From Moorena sp. SS36440bin_2 (GTDB lineage: Bacteria > Cyanobacteriota > Cyanobacteriia > Cyanobacteriales > Coleofasciculaceae): a stretch of DNA of 46,288 nt. Numbering within the stretch: position 1 is the first letter of the stretch; every line of letters begins with the position of its first letter. The translations under genes and the position numbers were made by a program. Under the pieces are notes generated by a model that worked only from the letters and a program-made list of their open reading frames with translations, was not told the origin of the DNA and ran no database searches. Positions 1-9,270 of the stretch are shown here, one piece after another. The stretch lies in contig WTKN01000066.1 of NCBI GenBank assembly GCA_011524395.1, positions 79,595-125,882 of the forward strand. Reading direction: 5' to 3'.

Positions 1-163
1 CACCAGCCAAGATTTCATTATGACCCTCACTGGCGAAAATGGTATCGTTACCGCTGCCACTATTAATCAAATCATCGCCAGCCCCAGAATAGATCAGGTC
101 ATCACCAGCACCAGCCAAGATTTCATTATGACCCTCACTGGCGAAAATGGTATCGTTACCGCT
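1..163 (-). repeat. Near-identical 55-bp direct copies inside the RTX repeats
   Basis: Bases 1-55 and 109-163 are identical over 55 bp with a 108-bp period, equal to 36 residues or four RTX nonapeptides. The identity at DNA level points to recent duplication within the calcium-binding array. Confidence 0.85.
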
Positions 164-739
164 ACCACCGCTAATCACATCCAGTTGTGAACCACCGTAG
201 ATCACGTCATTACCATCACCCCCGAGAAGGGTATTAATTCCCTCACTACCAAAAATAGTGTCATTGCCAGCCAAACCCTCAATCTGATCGTTTTCGACAC
301 TGCCGAACAGGCTATCATTGCCTGATGTTCCTAAAATAAGATTGTCGTCAATATCTAAGTTAATGTTGAGATCAATCAAGCCTGTGGTGAAGGAAAAGCC
401 ATCAACAACAATTTGGTAGGTTGTACCAGCGCTAACAGTAAATACAACTTCACTTTGCAAACCAAAGGTGTCATCATTACTGGCAATCTCTGTTAAGCTG
501 TTAAGTGCTGAACCGGTATAGACTGCCAGGGTAGTGTCGTAGTTACTCCCAAAAGTGTCAATGGTCACGATACCATCAGCGGCAGCTGTCCAAGACCACC
601 ACGCAGAATTTAACGGGTTGCTAAATTCGGCATGATTCGGCTCACCTGGCTCCCCAGTGAAACCCACGTTAGTGCCTGTGGTACTAACTGATGTACGCTT
701 TAAGAATATCCGGTCTGCAAAGTTATCATTAAAAACCAT
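1..739 (-). CDS. RTX calcium-binding repeat protein, 5' part (runs off the window)
   Basis: The reverse strand is open from an ATG at 739 to the window edge, 246 codons without a stop. A GGAG ribosome site lies about 10 bases upstream. Residues roughly 15-125 form a beta-sandwich domain of the kind common in bacterial surface proteins, with GEPGEPNHA, WWSWTA and FGSNYDTTLAVYTGS motifs. From about residue 145 come glycine/aspartate nonapeptides (GNDTIFGSEG, GGDGNDVIYGG, GAGDDLIYSG) that bind calcium in a beta-roll. There is no N-terminal signal peptide. Known RTX proteins leave by type I secretion using a C-terminal signal, which would lie outside the window. The repeat region includes a recent 108-bp (36-residue) duplication. 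The activity of the full protein cannot be told from this part; a plain adhesin or S-layer-like role is possible. Confidence 0.85.
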   Translation of the reverse strand, partial: MVFNDNFADRIFLKRTSVSTTGTNVGFTGEPGEPNHAEFSNPLNSAWWSWTAAADGIVTIDTFGSNYDTTLAVYTGSALNSLTEIASNDDTFGLQSEVVFTVSAGTTYQIVVDGFSFTTGLIDLNINLDIDDNLILGTSGNDSLFGSVENDQIEGLAGNDTIFGSEGINTLLGGDGNDVIYGGSQLDVISGGSGNDTIFASEGHNEILAGAGDDLIYSGAGDDLINSGSGNDTIFASEGHNEILAG

Positions 740-1085
740 CAATGTTTGCTCCGTAATTAATAAATTCTCAGTTGTTATATAATGCACACCTGGGTAGTAT
801 CTGAGGCTGTATCTGAAAACTGGTGTGATTTTCAGCCTTTAATAATTAATCAAGTTAAAACTGCTCTTTTTCAGAAAAAAATTTTTTTTGTAATAGTTTT
901 TAATAAAATCTGTGGGTATAAAAAGCATCATTAAAAATGCGCCTGAGTTCACTCAAACACACCAAATCAGGTTACCCCTTAACTATAACGATAGCGCTAG
1001 CAAAGACGCTATCTAAGCATTTTTTTTACCTTTGTTAGAGTTTTATTTAAATTTTACCAAATCTTCATTGTACCTTTCCGGTTTT
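740..1085. other. Intergenic spacer, 346 bp, no gene seen
   Basis: AT-rich spacer between two minus-strand genes. I see no coding frame. Besides the hairpin at 990-1028 it holds A- and T-runs (880-905). It should contain the promoter of the RTX gene; an ATTATATAAC stretch near 775-785 on the minus strand is a possible -10 region but has no clear -35 partner. Confidence 0.5.
990..1028 (+). terminator. Hairpin followed by a T run, plus-strand orientation
   Basis: GATAGCG (990-996) pairs perfectly with CGCTATC (1007-1013) around a 10-base loop, and a run of eight or nine Ts begins near 1020. This has the shape of an intrinsic terminator read on the plus strand, yet both flanking genes are on the minus strand. 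It may therefore stop antisense transcription or be incidental. Confidence 0.35.
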
Positions 1086-2237
1086 TCATGAATGGGCAAG
1101 TAAATAGGTGATGCTTGCCAAGCTGGCACCAGCCATGACGATATTTTTTAAATAGCTTAAATAGGGTTTTGAGTAACTGCTACTGAGTAATAACAAGAAA
1201 TATATATCTAGGTATACACGAGAATAATCTAAATAATACCCTAAGATAGTCATGCTAGTCATTGAAAATAACACAGCATAAATAATTGCACTGATTAGGA
1301 TAACCTTGTTTTCTCGTAGGAATTGACTGGCTAGCAGTATAGTGACTGCAAAAGCTGCTATTAATAACGCAAACGAATAAGCTTCAAACAGGTTTTTTCC
1401 CCCTAGTCCCCCTGTGAGACTATTAATCAGCTTTTGACCTATGCCAAATAGGGGGTAGCCAAAATTTTCACTACCTTCTAGATTCTCTTGAGCCTCTAGA
1501 CGATATAAAACATAGATAGCCCACCCAGCTACTGGTATCCAAGCCCATAATAGATGTTGCAGCTGCCGACCTTTGCGCTCCCATATACTGGTTAATAAAA
1601 TTGCCAACCACATTAATAGCATTGTCTCCCGTGTCAGACAAGCAGCTGCGATCGCTATTGCTGTGTAAATCGGTTTTTCATTGCGATAAAAATAGATAGC
1701 TGTTACCAGCAGCAAGCTACTAATTAAATCAGCTGTTGAAAGGGATAAAACCATCCAAACTCCTGGTATAGAAAAAACTAGGAGTGATTGCCAAGTTCTA
1801 CCACTATATCGTTTGAAATATAAACTACTGACAAATACTATGAGAATAATAGCTAGACAGTTAATCCCAACCATTGCGTAGGGAATTAGCTGGGTATTCC
1901 CAAAACCTAATAGATAACCTAGCAGTGGATACAGAATTCTTCTGTAGCGATATTGCGGAGGAGTAATGGCTTCTATTGTCCCTGAGTTTTCTAACCATGG
2001 ATCGAGGGCAATACTCAGAAACTGTTGACCATCATATCCCTGCTCTCCCTGATAAATCAATACTTGATCACTATTGAGATAAGGAGAAATAGGAAATAAT
2101 GACCCAATTCTGAAAAAGCCAGTAATATTTCCTTCAAATTTGACAAAATAAAAAAAACTTACTATTACTAATAGTAAAATAGCAGCCAATATTGTGTACC
2201 TAATCTCAATCGGCTGCCGATTCCATAATTGTTTCAT
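1086..2237 (-). CDS. Polytopic membrane protein, glycosyltransferase-C-like
   Basis: A 383-residue integral membrane protein with about nine hydrophobic segments. The first (residues 14-32) is followed by a long extracytoplasmic loop carrying GEQGYDGQQFLSIALDP and then YRYRRILYPLLGY. A GYDGQ..(x)..RYRRILYPLL signature of this kind recurs in bacterial membrane proteins thought to transfer sugars from polyprenyl carriers (GT-C fold) or to build cell-surface glycopolymers. A second short motif, CLTRETMLLMW, lies near residue 200. The start is an ATG with a purine-rich GGAGAGGGAAGAG tract about 15 bases upstream. It lies downstream of the atp operon terminator, so it is probably transcribed on its own. 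The substrate cannot be named. Confidence 0.6.
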   Translation of the reverse strand: MKQLWNRQPIEIRYTILAAILLLVIVSFFYFVKFEGNITGFFRIGSLFPISPYLNSDQVLIYQGEQGYDGQQFLSIALDPWLENSGTIEAITPPQYRYRRILYPLLGYLLGFGNTQLIPYAMVGINCLAIILIVFVSSLYFKRYSGRTWQSLLVFSIPGVWMVLSLSTADLISSLLLVTAIYFYRNEKPIYTAIAIAAACLTRETMLLMWLAILLTSIWERKGRQLQHLLWAWIPVAGWAIYVLYRLEAQENLEGSENFGYPLFGIGQKLINSLTGGLGGKNLFEAYSFALLIAAFAVTILLASQFLRENKVILISAIIYAVLFSMTSMTILGYYLDYSRVYLDIYFLLLLSSSYSKPYLSYLKNIVMAGASLASITYLLAHS

Positions 2238-2265
2238 GACTTAACCCGCTCTTCCCTCTCCTCCT

Positions 2266-2281
2266 GTAAGCATATGCTTAC
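2266..2281. promoter_or_regulatory. Perfect 16-bp palindrome upstream of the membrane protein gene
   Basis: GTAAGCATATGCTTAC is a perfect dyad with no spacer, 29 bases upstream of the ATG at 2237 and downstream of the atp terminator. Its size and position suit an operator for a dimeric regulator. It could also be a chance palindrome. Confidence 0.35.
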
Positions 2282-2294
2282 AATTCGCAAAAAG

Positions 2295-2323
2295 TAAAAA
2301 TGCGCCTGGTTAATTCCAGACGC
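2295..2323 (-). terminator. Intrinsic terminator of the atp operon
   Basis: On the minus strand GCGTCTGG-AATTAA-CCAGGCGC forms an 8-bp stem with one mismatch and is followed directly by ATTTTTACTTTTT. It lies 47 bases past the atpC stop and points the right way to end the operon. Confidence 0.8.
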
Positions 2324-2369
2324 GGGTAATCTTTGCAGCTGACGATAAAAGAAATGAAATAAAATGAAA

Positions 2370-3320
2370 TTAACCGAGTGCTTCAGCACCACCCACAACT
2401 TCCAGAATTTCCTGGGTAATAGCGGCTTGCCGTGCCTTGTTGTAGGTTAGGGTTAGTTTACCAGTCAGTTCCGATGCATTATCACTGGCATTACTCATTG
2501 CTGTCATCCGACAAGCCAGTTCACTAGCTGCTGATTCTTGTAAGGCCCGTAGTAACTGGTTGTTTAGATATAAAGGCAACAGGGCATCGAGGATTTGCAC
2601 AGGGTCTTGTTCAAAGAGCATGTCACGGGGGAAAGTCTCGGTACTTGTCCTTGTGACTACCTCCCGCTCCACCTTGAACTCACCACCTTTAGTGGTTAAT
2701 CTGAAGATCTCATCATCCTGTGATTCTAGCCCCTTAGCTGTTAGGGGTAGCAGGGTTTGAACCGCAGGTCGAGAACTAATCAATGAGACGAATTTGGTGT
2801 ATATCAACTCCACCCGGTCTACGCTTTCAGACAGAAACAGGGAGAGGAGTTGGTCAGCAATCATAGATGCTTCTGATGCTGTGGGAATCTGTTCTAAACC
2901 GGTGTACTTGGCATCAATTGGCTGGTCGCGACGCTCGAAGTACTGAATAGCTTTTCGTCCAACTAGCACATATTTGTAGCCAACCCCTTTCTCCTGTAGT
3001 TCCTTTGCACGGTTTTCGGCACGCTTGATAACGTTAGTATTGTAACCGCCACATAGTCCTCTATCCCCTGAAACGACGAGCAAGCCTACATTCTTGATTT
3101 CCCGTTCTTTTAGTAGGGGGAGATTGGCATCTTCAAACTGCATCCGGTTTTGCAAACCGTACAGAACTTGTGTTAAGCGGTCAGCAAAGGGACGGGTGGC
3201 AGTTACCTGTTGTTGAGCACGACGTACCTTAGCCGCAGCCACAAGGCGCATCGCTTCGGTGATTTTCCGGGTATTTTTGACTGACTTAATGCGATCGCGA
3301 ATATCTTTTAGATTAGGCAT
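2370..3320 (-). CDS. atpC: ATP synthase F1 gamma subunit
   Basis: 316 residues. This is the central rotor shaft of F1, which couples proton flow in Fo to catalysis in the alpha3beta3 ring on the thylakoid or plasma membrane. The N-terminal helix motif ([21 protein letters not shown], beginning at residue 1) and the C-terminal helix ([21 protein letters not shown]) are textbook gamma signatures, and [13 protein letters not shown] lies around residue 85. The length is that of cyanobacterial gamma, which has a roughly 30-residue insert near residue 200 (here [17 protein letters not shown]). That insert lacks the two redox cysteines of the chloroplast protein, so thiol control is not expected. 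It is the last gene of the atp operon and is separated from atpA by a repeat-rich 251-bp spacer. Confidence 0.98.
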   Translation of the reverse strand: MPNLKDIRDRIKSVKNTRKITEAMRLVAAAKVRRAQQQVTATRPFADRLTQVLYGLQNRMQFEDANLPLLKEREIKNVGLLVVSGDRGLCGGYNTNVIKRAENRAKELQEKGVGYKYVLVGRKAIQYFERRDQPIDAKYTGLEQIPTASEASMIADQLLSLFLSESVDRVELIYTKFVSLISSRPAVQTLLPLTAKGLESQDDEIFRLTTKGGEFKVEREVVTRTSTETFPRDMLFEQDPVQILDALLPLYLNNQLLRALQESAASELACRMTAMSNASDNASELTGKLTLTYNKARQAAITQEILEVVGGAEALG

Positions 3321-3571
3321 AATCTGTTCAAGGATGAAGGATGAAGGGTTAAGGTTGTCTCGGGTTGAAGGTTAAAGGTTGTCTGGTTGTTCGCCAAAGG
3401 CGTTCGGTGAAGGGTAGGTTTAAGGTTTAAGGTTTAAGGTTGACTGTTTTTTAGAGAACCTGCAACCTACTAACCTGCAACTGAAATTAACCTGCAACCT
3501 GCAACCTGCAACCTACTAACCTGCAACCTGCAACCGAAACTAACCTGCAACCGAAACTAATCTTTAACCTG
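3321..3571. repeat. Repeat-filled spacer between atpA and atpC
   Basis: Two repeat classes fill this spacer. From 3340 to about 3445 there are GGTTAAAGGTT / AAGGTTTAAGGTTT units plus GTTGTTCGCCAAAGGCGTTCGG. From about 3459 to 3567 there are AACCTGC heptamers in tandem, interrupted by AACCTACT and AACCGAAACT variants. No gene or hairpin terminator is visible, so the operon probably reads through. Confidence 0.85.
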
Positions 3572-5089
3572 TTAAGCAGAGACTAGGAAGGTCTGTTTGT
3601 ATTCTGCGATCGCTTCTTTTAGAATGCTTTCGGCTTGATCAGTGATCTTCTTCTCGTTTTTGATAATCTCAACGTACTCTGGCTTGCTGGTTTTCAAGTA
3701 TTCCCGCAGTCCCTGAGTAAAAGTTGTCACCTTATCAGTAGGCACATCATCTAGATAGCCATTGAGTCCAGCGTAAACGATTGCCACTTGCTCAAACACA
3801 GCTAGGGGTGAATTCTGAGGTTGCTTCAACACTTCCCGTAAACGCTGACCCCGAGCCAACTGAGCTTGGGTTGCGGCATCCAAGTCGGAGGCAAACTGAG
3901 CAAAAGCTTGCAAGTCGTCAAACTGGGCTAGTTCTAGCTTCAACTTACCAGCCACTTTCTTCATGGCCTTGGTTTGGGCAGCAGAACCTACCCGTGACAC
4001 TGAGATACCAGGGTTAATTGCTGGTCTGACACCAGAGTTGAATAGGTCAGAGGAGAGGAATATTTGACCATCAGTAATAGAAATTACATTAGTCGGAATG
4101 TAAGCTGATACGTCACCAGCCTGAGTTTCAATAATAGGCAGAGCGGTCATACTACCACCACCCAGTTCATCATTCAGTTTAGCTGCCCGTTCCAACAACC
4201 GGGAGTGAACGTAGAACACATCTCCTGGATAAGCTTCCCGTCCTGGTGGACGGCGCAGCAGTAGGGACATCTGGCGATAGGCTTGAGCTTGCTTAGACAA
4301 GTCATCATAAATCACTAGGGTTGCCTTACCTTTGTACATAAAGTACTCGGCAATGGAGGCACCGGTGTAGGGAGCCAAGAACTGTAGAGTAGCTGGGTCA
4401 TTGGCATTCGCTGCCACGACCACAGTGTAGTCTAATGCTCCTTTTTCCTGGAGGGTATTCACCACTTGGGCTACAGTAGATGCCTTCTGACCAATAGCAA
4501 CATAGACACAAATCACATCTTCCTGTTTCTGGTTGATGATTGTGTCTACCGCAATAGCAGTTTTCCCGGTTTGTCTGTCACCGATAATCAACTCCCGCTG
4601 ACCGCGTCCAACGGGAATCATAGCGTCAATAGCGGTGATTCCCGTTTGCATGGGTTCACAAACTGAACGCCGCGCAATAATCCCTGGGGCCATGGATTCC
4701 AGCAGACGGGATTCAGTGCTTTGAATATCTCCCTTACCATCAATGGCACGACCCAAGCCATCAACTACCCGACCAATCAGTGCCTCTCCGACGGGTACCT
4801 GAGCAATCTTACCAGTAGCAGTAACCGAGCTACCTTCCTGGATCTGTAAACCATCCCCCATCAGCACTGCACCCACATTGTCCTGTTCTAAGTTCTGGGC
4901 AATGCCAATGGTGCCATCTTCAAACTCCAGCAGTTCCCCAGCCATGCACTTTTCCAAGCCATAAATCCGGGCAATACCATCACCAACTTGCAAAACCGTT
5001 CCAACGTTGGAAACCGCAAAACCTTGGTTATATCCTTGAATTTGCTGCCGAATAATGCTGCTAATTTCGTCTGGTCTAATGCTAATCAT
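3572..5089 (-). CDS. atpA: ATP synthase F1 alpha subunit
   Basis: 505 residues, the normal length for the family. Alpha alternates with beta in the F1 hexamer, binds nucleotide at the non-catalytic sites and donates the arginine finger to the catalytic sites. The Walker A loop is GDRQTGKT at residues 170-177. The alpha/beta signature [14 protein letters not shown] is near residue 365, with the finger arginine in SVSRVG. The N-terminal beta-barrel and a full C-terminal helical domain are present, so the gene is intact. It lies between atpD and atpC as in other cyanobacteria. The beta and epsilon genes are not in this window, which is normal because cyanobacteria keep them at another locus. Confidence 0.99.
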   Translation of the reverse strand: MISIRPDEISSIIRQQIQGYNQGFAVSNVGTVLQVGDGIARIYGLEKCMAGELLEFEDGTIGIAQNLEQDNVGAVLMGDGLQIQEGSSVTATGKIAQVPVGEALIGRVVDGLGRAIDGKGDIQSTESRLLESMAPGIIARRSVCEPMQTGITAIDAMIPVGRGQRELIIGDRQTGKTAIAVDTIINQKQEDVICVYVAIGQKASTVAQVVNTLQEKGALDYTVVVAANANDPATLQFLAPYTGASIAEYFMYKGKATLVIYDDLSKQAQAYRQMSLLLRRPPGREAYPGDVFYVHSRLLERAAKLNDELGGGSMTALPIIETQAGDVSAYIPTNVISITDGQIFLSSDLFNSGVRPAINPGISVSRVGSAAQTKAMKKVAGKLKLELAQFDDLQAFAQFASDLDAATQAQLARGQRLREVLKQPQNSPLAVFEQVAIVYAGLNGYLDDVPTDKVTTFTQGLREYLKTSKPEYVEIIKNEKKITDQAESILKEAIAEYKQTFLVSA

Positions 5090-5283
5090 GATGTGTTTTT
5101 ATCGTTAACTAACTAATTGTTTCCTGTTAACTATTAACTGTTGACTGTTGACTGTTGACTGTTCAAGGTTATGTCCCAAGGGGTTAATATTTAAGCAACT
5201 AACCTAGCTTAAAAGGTAAGCCTCAGAGAACCAACTAACTTACCCTACACCCACTACGGGGCGAACAACCAACGTGACGTACT
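5090..5283. repeat. atpD-atpA spacer with GTTGACT heptamers
   Basis: A 194-bp spacer. Bases about 5120-5165 hold GTTAACTATTAACTGTTGACTGTTGACTG-type tandem heptamers. The rest is unstructured AT-rich sequence with no gene and no terminator visible. In most cyanobacteria atpD and atpA are closely spaced, so this is an expansion by repeats. Confidence 0.8.
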
Positions 5284-5838
5284 TCAACTGGTCAGAGCCA
5301 TACCGATGCGACGGAGTTGTCCTTTTAGACTGGCATCAAATATCTGAGACCCGACTTTAATGATCACACCACCGATTACATCCGGGTCAATTTTTGTATC
5401 CAGTTCTACCTGATTGGCTCCCGTGAGGGACTTAACTTTCTCACGAACTGATTCTTGCTGAGCTTCAGAAAGTTCTATTGCTGAACTGACCTCAGCCAAA
5501 ACAGTTTGATCTAACTCCCTGAGAAGTTCTTGGTACTTCAGGCAAATGCCTTCCAACAATACAATGCGCCCACGGTCTACTAGAATCCTCAAAAAATTCA
5601 TGGTGTAGGGGTGAAGTTGGTCCCCACCAATTTGTTGCAACACCCCGATTTTATCCTCAGCTTTGACCACAGGAGAGCCTAAAAACTCCTGCAATTGCGG
5701 CGATTCTTTCAAAAGACTCAGCAGAGTATCTACATCCTCACTCAGTTTGTCTTTGATTTCGTTATCGGACTTAGCCAAATCGAGCAACGCTTCTGCATAA
5801 GGTTCGAGTACTTGGGCACTCAACAAACTACCTTTCAT
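5284..5838 (-). CDS. atpD: ATP synthase F1 delta subunit (OSCP type)
   Basis: 184 residues. Delta sits on top of F1 and joins it to the b/b' peripheral stalk. The N-terminal six-helix bundle starts with VLEPYAEALLDLAKSDNE, and the C-terminal part carries the family signature KIDPDVIGGVIIKVGSQIFDAS (residues 153-174), which marks OSCP/delta proteins. Its ATG overlaps the end of atpF by four bases (ATGA), so the two are translationally coupled. In E. coli nomenclature the same subunit is AtpH. Confidence 0.97.
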   Translation of the reverse strand: MKGSLLSAQVLEPYAEALLDLAKSDNEIKDKLSEDVDTLLSLLKESPQLQEFLGSPVVKAEDKIGVLQQIGGDQLHPYTMNFLRILVDRGRIVLLEGICLKYQELLRELDQTVLAEVSSAIELSEAQQESVREKVKSLTGANQVELDTKIDPDVIGGVIIKVGSQIFDASLKGQLRRIGMALTS

Positions 5839-6371
5839 GAGCCACCTCCCAACAGAGCGATGTTGCGGTCAATTAATTGTTGTTGAGCGGAATTATCTAA
5901 TGTATCTCTTAGTTGGGAATCAACCTTAGCCATTGCCATGGTAGCAACTCGCTGGCGTAGTTCGGCCATTGCTCGTTCCCTTTCCGAGTTCAAATCCTGA
6001 ACTGCTGATTCTTTCATCCGTTCAATCTCTTGAGCCGAAGCGGCCAAAATCGCCTCTTTAGCTGCTTTAGCATTAACTTCTGCTGCAGAACGAATGTTTT
6101 CTGCCTCGACTTGGGCTTGAGCTAACTTCTGCTGTTGATCTGCTAAGGCTTCGGCTCCTTGTCTTTGACGAGCTTCTACTTCTTTAATGGCCTGTTCAAT
6201 TTTTGAGCGTCGTTCACTCAAAATGTTTCCCACTAATTTGCTTCCGAAGTAGTAGAGTACTCCCAACAAAATACTCAGGTTGATTAGGTTGGTTTCAAGA
6301 ATATTAAAGTTTAATCCAAAACCACCTTCTCCATGAGCTTCTGTTGCTAATAATACTAAATTCCCCATCAT
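5835..6371 (-). CDS. atpF: ATP synthase Fo subunit b
   Basis: 178 residues. One transmembrane helix (about residues 25-47, ETNLINLSILLGVLYYFG) is followed by a long charged coiled coil of Ala/Glu/Gln/Arg-rich heptads that forms half of the peripheral stalk. The N-terminal leader before the membrane helix (LATEAHGEGGFGLN) is typical of the cyanobacterial b subunit, as distinct from b'. It pairs with the b' protein encoded just upstream and overlaps atpD by four bases. Confidence 0.97.
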   Translation of the reverse strand: MMGNLVLLATEAHGEGGFGLNFNILETNLINLSILLGVLYYFGSKLVGNILSERRSKIEQAIKEVEARQRQGAEALADQQQKLAQAQVEAENIRSAAEVNAKAAKEAILAASAQEIERMKESAVQDLNSERERAMAELRQRVATMAMAKVDSQLRDTLDNSAQQQLIDRNIALLGGGS

Positions 6372-6437
6372 ATCCGTTTACAATTGTTTTGAACGCATAA
6401 TCTTGCTAAGCTATGACCTGTCCACCTACTCTCAATA

Positions 6438-6479
6438 AATTATCTCAAGACAATTATTTCAAGACAATTATCTCAAGAT
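6438..6479. repeat. Three 14-bp tandem repeats between atpG and atpF
   Basis: AATTATCTCAAGAC, AATTATTTCAAGAC and AATTATCTCAAGAT follow one another directly. The unit is 14 bp, twice the 7-bp period seen in the other spacers of this window. The 204-bp spacer (6372-6575) otherwise shows no gene. Confidence 0.85.
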
Positions 6480-6575
6480 AATTAATAGTTTGAAATAGTT
6501 TGACAGTACTCCCACATCGCCAATCTCTTAGGAGTTTTAGTAAATATATGGGTCAGGCGGTCAAGACGCCACCAT

Positions 6576-7007
6576 TTATCTTACTAACGCTGGCCCTAAC
6601 AATTTTTCTAAAATTTGGCGAGATAGATCATCCACCTGTTGTTCGAGGGAAGCCATCGCTTGCTGTTTCTGTTGATCAATTTCTTCTTGAGCTTTTGCTC
6701 GTTCAGCCTGAGCTTCTTGTTGGGCTTCAGCAACCGCTTGAGCTGCCATTTTTCTGGCATCCTCTTGGGCAGCAGCGATCACAGCTTGAGACTGCTTCCG
6801 GGCTTGACCCAACTTTTCTTCATACTCTTCAGCCATTTTTTCGGCTTTAGACAAGCGTTCTTTGGCATCAGATTCCTGATTCCGGATGTATTCGTCACGC
6901 TCATCCAGCGTTTTTGTCAGTGGCTTATAGAATATGGCATTTAATACGACTGTCAAAACTAGAAACTGCAATGCCATCAGAGGCAGAGTAGCATCAAAAT
7001 CAAACAT
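6576..7007 (-). CDS. atpG: ATP synthase Fo subunit b'
   Basis: 143 residues. This is the second, diverged b-type stalk subunit found in photosynthetic bacteria and plastids, forming a heterodimer with b. The very short N-terminus [27 protein letters not shown] places the membrane helix at once, followed by [14 protein letters not shown] and a long coiled coil rich in Ala, Glu, Gln and Lys. Order (c, b', b, delta, alpha, gamma) agrees with other cyanobacteria. The name atpG here follows cyanobacterial usage and should not be confused with E. coli atpG (gamma). Confidence 0.96.
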   Translation of the reverse strand: MFDFDATLPLMALQFLVLTVVLNAIFYKPLTKTLDERDEYIRNQESDAKERLSKAEKMAEEYEEKLGQARKQSQAVIAAAQEDARKMAAQAVAEAQQEAQAERAKAQEEIDQQKQQAMASLEQQVDDLSRQILEKLLGPALVR

Positions 7008-7059
7008 TTTTTACAAATCCCCGGAATAAAACCGAACAATTCACCGCATCAGACCTACC

Positions 7060-7091
7060 ATGTAGAGACGTTGCCTGCAACGTCTCTACAT
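7060..7091. repeat. Near-perfect palindromic repeat between atpH and atpG
   Basis: ATGTAGAGACGTTGC (7060-7074) is the exact reverse complement of GCAACGTCTCTACAT (7077-7091) with a 2-base gap. Palindromes reading GTAGAGACGTTGC..GCAACGTCTCTAC are, to my knowledge, widespread in cyanobacterial intergenic DNA. As RNA it would be a 15-bp hairpin without a U-run, so it is better seen as a mobile palindrome or an RNA-processing/stability element than as a terminator. Confidence 0.9.
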
Positions 7092-7104
7092 AAAGTATCA
7101 GGTT

Positions 7105-7371
<267 letters not shown>

Positions 7372-7483
7372 TTAAAGAACAAAATACAGAGCTACTAGTC
7401 AGAAGGAAACTCCGAAGGAGTGATCAATTCCAACTATTCCTAATTTAAGGCTACCGTGCCATTCCGATTACTAAGGTTATCCC

Positions 7484-8233
7484 TTAATGTTCTTCGCCTT
7501 CGACTTCTATTGCCTCGTGAATGTAGGCAGCTGCCAAGGTAGCAAATACCAGGGCTTGAATTGCACTGGTAAATAGACCTAGCGCCATAATTGGCAAGGG
7601 AATAAACAGAGGCACTAGCAGCACCAACACGGCTACTACCAATTCATCTGCCAAAATATTGCCAAATAAACGGAAGCTTAGGGAGAGGGGCTTGGTGAAG
7701 TCTTCTAAAATCTTGATCGGCAAGAGGATTGGTATTGGCTGAATATAGCCAGCGAAGTAACCTAAACCCTTCTTGCTCAAACCAGCGTAAAAATACGCCA
7801 AGGATGTTAGTAAGGCTAAAGCAACGGTGGTATTGATGTCATTGGTAGGAGCCGCCAGCTCACCGGATGGGAGCTCGATAATTCCCCAAGGAATTAGGGC
7901 TCCTGACCAGTTTGACACGAAGATAAACAAAAACAGTGTACCGATAAAAGGTACCCAAGGGCGATATTCTTTTTCCCCTAGCTGGTTTTTCGCTAAATCC
8001 CTCAAAAATTCTAGGGCGTACTCCATCAAATTTTGGATACCGCCAGGAACCATTTGGACATTTCGAGTTGCCGCAAGGGAAGCTACTACCAGAATAGCAA
8101 TCACTACCCAGGAGGTGAGAAAAACCTGACCGTGTAATGTTAAATTGCCAATCCGCCAATAAAAGTGTTCACCAACTTCTAAGGAAGCAAGGGGTAAAGA
8201 ATTCAGAACGTTTAAAGCATTTATCATTTCCAT
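7484..8233 (-). CDS. atpI: ATP synthase Fo subunit a (proton channel)
   Basis: 249 residues with about five or six membrane helices. Subunit a forms the two proton half-channels at the c-ring. The essential arginine is R188 in [18 protein letters not shown], the family signature. [11 protein letters not shown] around residue 106 and the C-terminal [16 protein letters not shown] are also conserved. The start codon has upstream support from a CCAGAATG context, with a nearby in-frame M3 as alternative. It is named atpI in cyanobacteria and plastids and atpB in E. coli. Confidence 0.97.
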   Translation of the reverse strand: MEMINALNVLNSLPLASLEVGEHFYWRIGNLTLHGQVFLTSWVVIAILVVASLAATRNVQMVPGGIQNLMEYALEFLRDLAKNQLGEKEYRPWVPFIGTLFLFIFVSNWSGALIPWGIIELPSGELAAPTNDINTTVALALLTSLAYFYAGLSKKGLGYFAGYIQPIPILLPIKILEDFTKPLSLSFRLFGNILADELVVAVLVLLVPLFIPLPIMALGLFTSAIQALVFATLAAAYIHEAIEVEGEEH

Positions 8234-8309
8234 TCTGGAGATTTACCCAGATTTCTGTCAAGGGTGAAACGTCTGTTTATCCTACCAATAAATCCGACTT
8301 AAATAAATC

Positions 8310-8714
8310 TTACTTAGAGGTAGGATTTACTAGGCTTTGCAGGATATAGACGATAATTGCGGCTTTGTACGTCAGAAACCCTAAAAATATAGGAAGTATT
8401 TGTAATTTTTGCCATTGACTGGCTACTACAATTATTCCAATAAAAACCGCAAACCGAGCCGTGCTCGGACGCCTATTTTGTTGGCTTAGCCGCTCTACGT
8501 CTTTAGCCAACATTCTCAAGTAAACCATACCAGTACACGCCCCGATCAAATAATTTAAGGCAATGTTGAGGGAGTAAACCACCCACACACAGATGAAAAT
8601 AATCCCTGTCGCAACTAGGGTTACCAACAACAGAGTTTGTTTGAGTTGGTAATACTCCTCCATTGACGAACTCGTTGAAGGGGATAAGTGACTTGTTTGC
8701 GTGTTTTCCTCCAT
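8310..8714 (-). CDS. atp1: Atp1-type ATP synthase accessory protein
   Basis: First gene of the operon; about 134 residues from the ATG at 8714, which I prefer. The frame extends to a TTG at 8765 that has no ribosome site. There are four hydrophobic segments ([75 protein letters not shown]) after a polar Ser/Thr-rich N-terminus. Position and topology match the Atp1/UncI proteins of bacterial atp operons, which help assemble the c-ring and are non-essential in several species. In E. coli the equivalent is atpI. The assignment rests on synteny plus topology more than on any catalytic motif. Confidence 0.85.
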   Translation of the reverse strand: MEENTQTSHLSPSTSSSMEEYYQLKQTLLLVTLVATGIIFICVWVVYSLNIALNYLIGACTGMVYLRMLAKDVERLSQQNRRPSTARFAVFIGIIVVASQWQKLQILPIFLGFLTYKAAIIVYILQSLVNPTSK

Positions 8715-8780
8715 GGTCAATGGTTTCTCAAGAGGGTTATCTGACAAGTTCACCGGTAGCAGCAAATGCTAGTCCAGTCA

Positions 8781-8804
8781 TCTGGCTTGTTTTCACAAAC
8801 CAGA
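8781..8804 (-). promoter_or_regulatory. GAAA-tetraloop hairpin in the atp operon leader
   Basis: In the minus-strand RNA the arm UCUGGUUUGU pairs with ACAAGCCAGA over ten base pairs (one G-U) and closes on a GAAA loop of the stable GNRA class. It lies about 65-90 bases before the atp1 ATG and just upstream of the alternative TTG. There is no U-run, so a stabilising or regulatory 5' leader structure is more likely than termination. The promoter further upstream was not identified with confidence; a TATGAT near 8810-8820 (minus strand) is a candidate -10. Confidence 0.45.
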
Positions 8805-8820
8805 CGTAATCATATCATGG

Positions 8821-9270
8821 GAAAGGTCACAATACTTAACAAATCTGGTATAAAAATAACTAATCCCTCCGAAGTGCGGTATAAATGAGGGTTTCGGCTT
8901 ACAGGATGATGAGAAATGGGGCAAGGAATGGATGCATGTAACCCATAGGTAGCGATTACATAAACTAAGCTTGCAGACTTAGGCTGACCACATCCATGAT
9001 TTTGTTTAAGTCCTTGAGGTCCGCACTTGGCGTGTATAGCTCCAGCTTTGAAGGGGAAAGTCTATATCTTGATATTGGGATCGGGATCCGTTGGCCTAGC
9101 GTGGCCTACGGCCAATCCCGTAGCGGCTCTGAGCATCGCGTTTGACCGGGGGGACATATCATACTAAGTTGCGGTCAAAGATACAACTTTCTCTTGCCCC
9201 AATCTCCCAATCTCCCAATCTTGCTATCTTCCTATCTCCCTATATTCCTATCTTTGAATGCAGCTCCGTA
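8821..9270. other. Intergenic DNA upstream of the atp operon, repeats only
   Basis: No gene is visible. An imperfect inverted repeat, CGGGATCCGTTGGCC..GGCCAATCCCG, lies at about 9083-9120 and includes GCGTGGCCTACGGCC, a motif that recurs near 30380. A CT-rich tract of CAATCTCC / CTATCTCC units runs from about 9195 to 9255. Short open frames in this tract are low-complexity artefacts. Confidence 0.6.

Noticed and set aside
990-1028. Firm call of a terminator for the minus-strand membrane protein gene
   Set aside because: The T-run lies on the wrong side for the minus strand; I list it only as a low-confidence plus-strand terminator.
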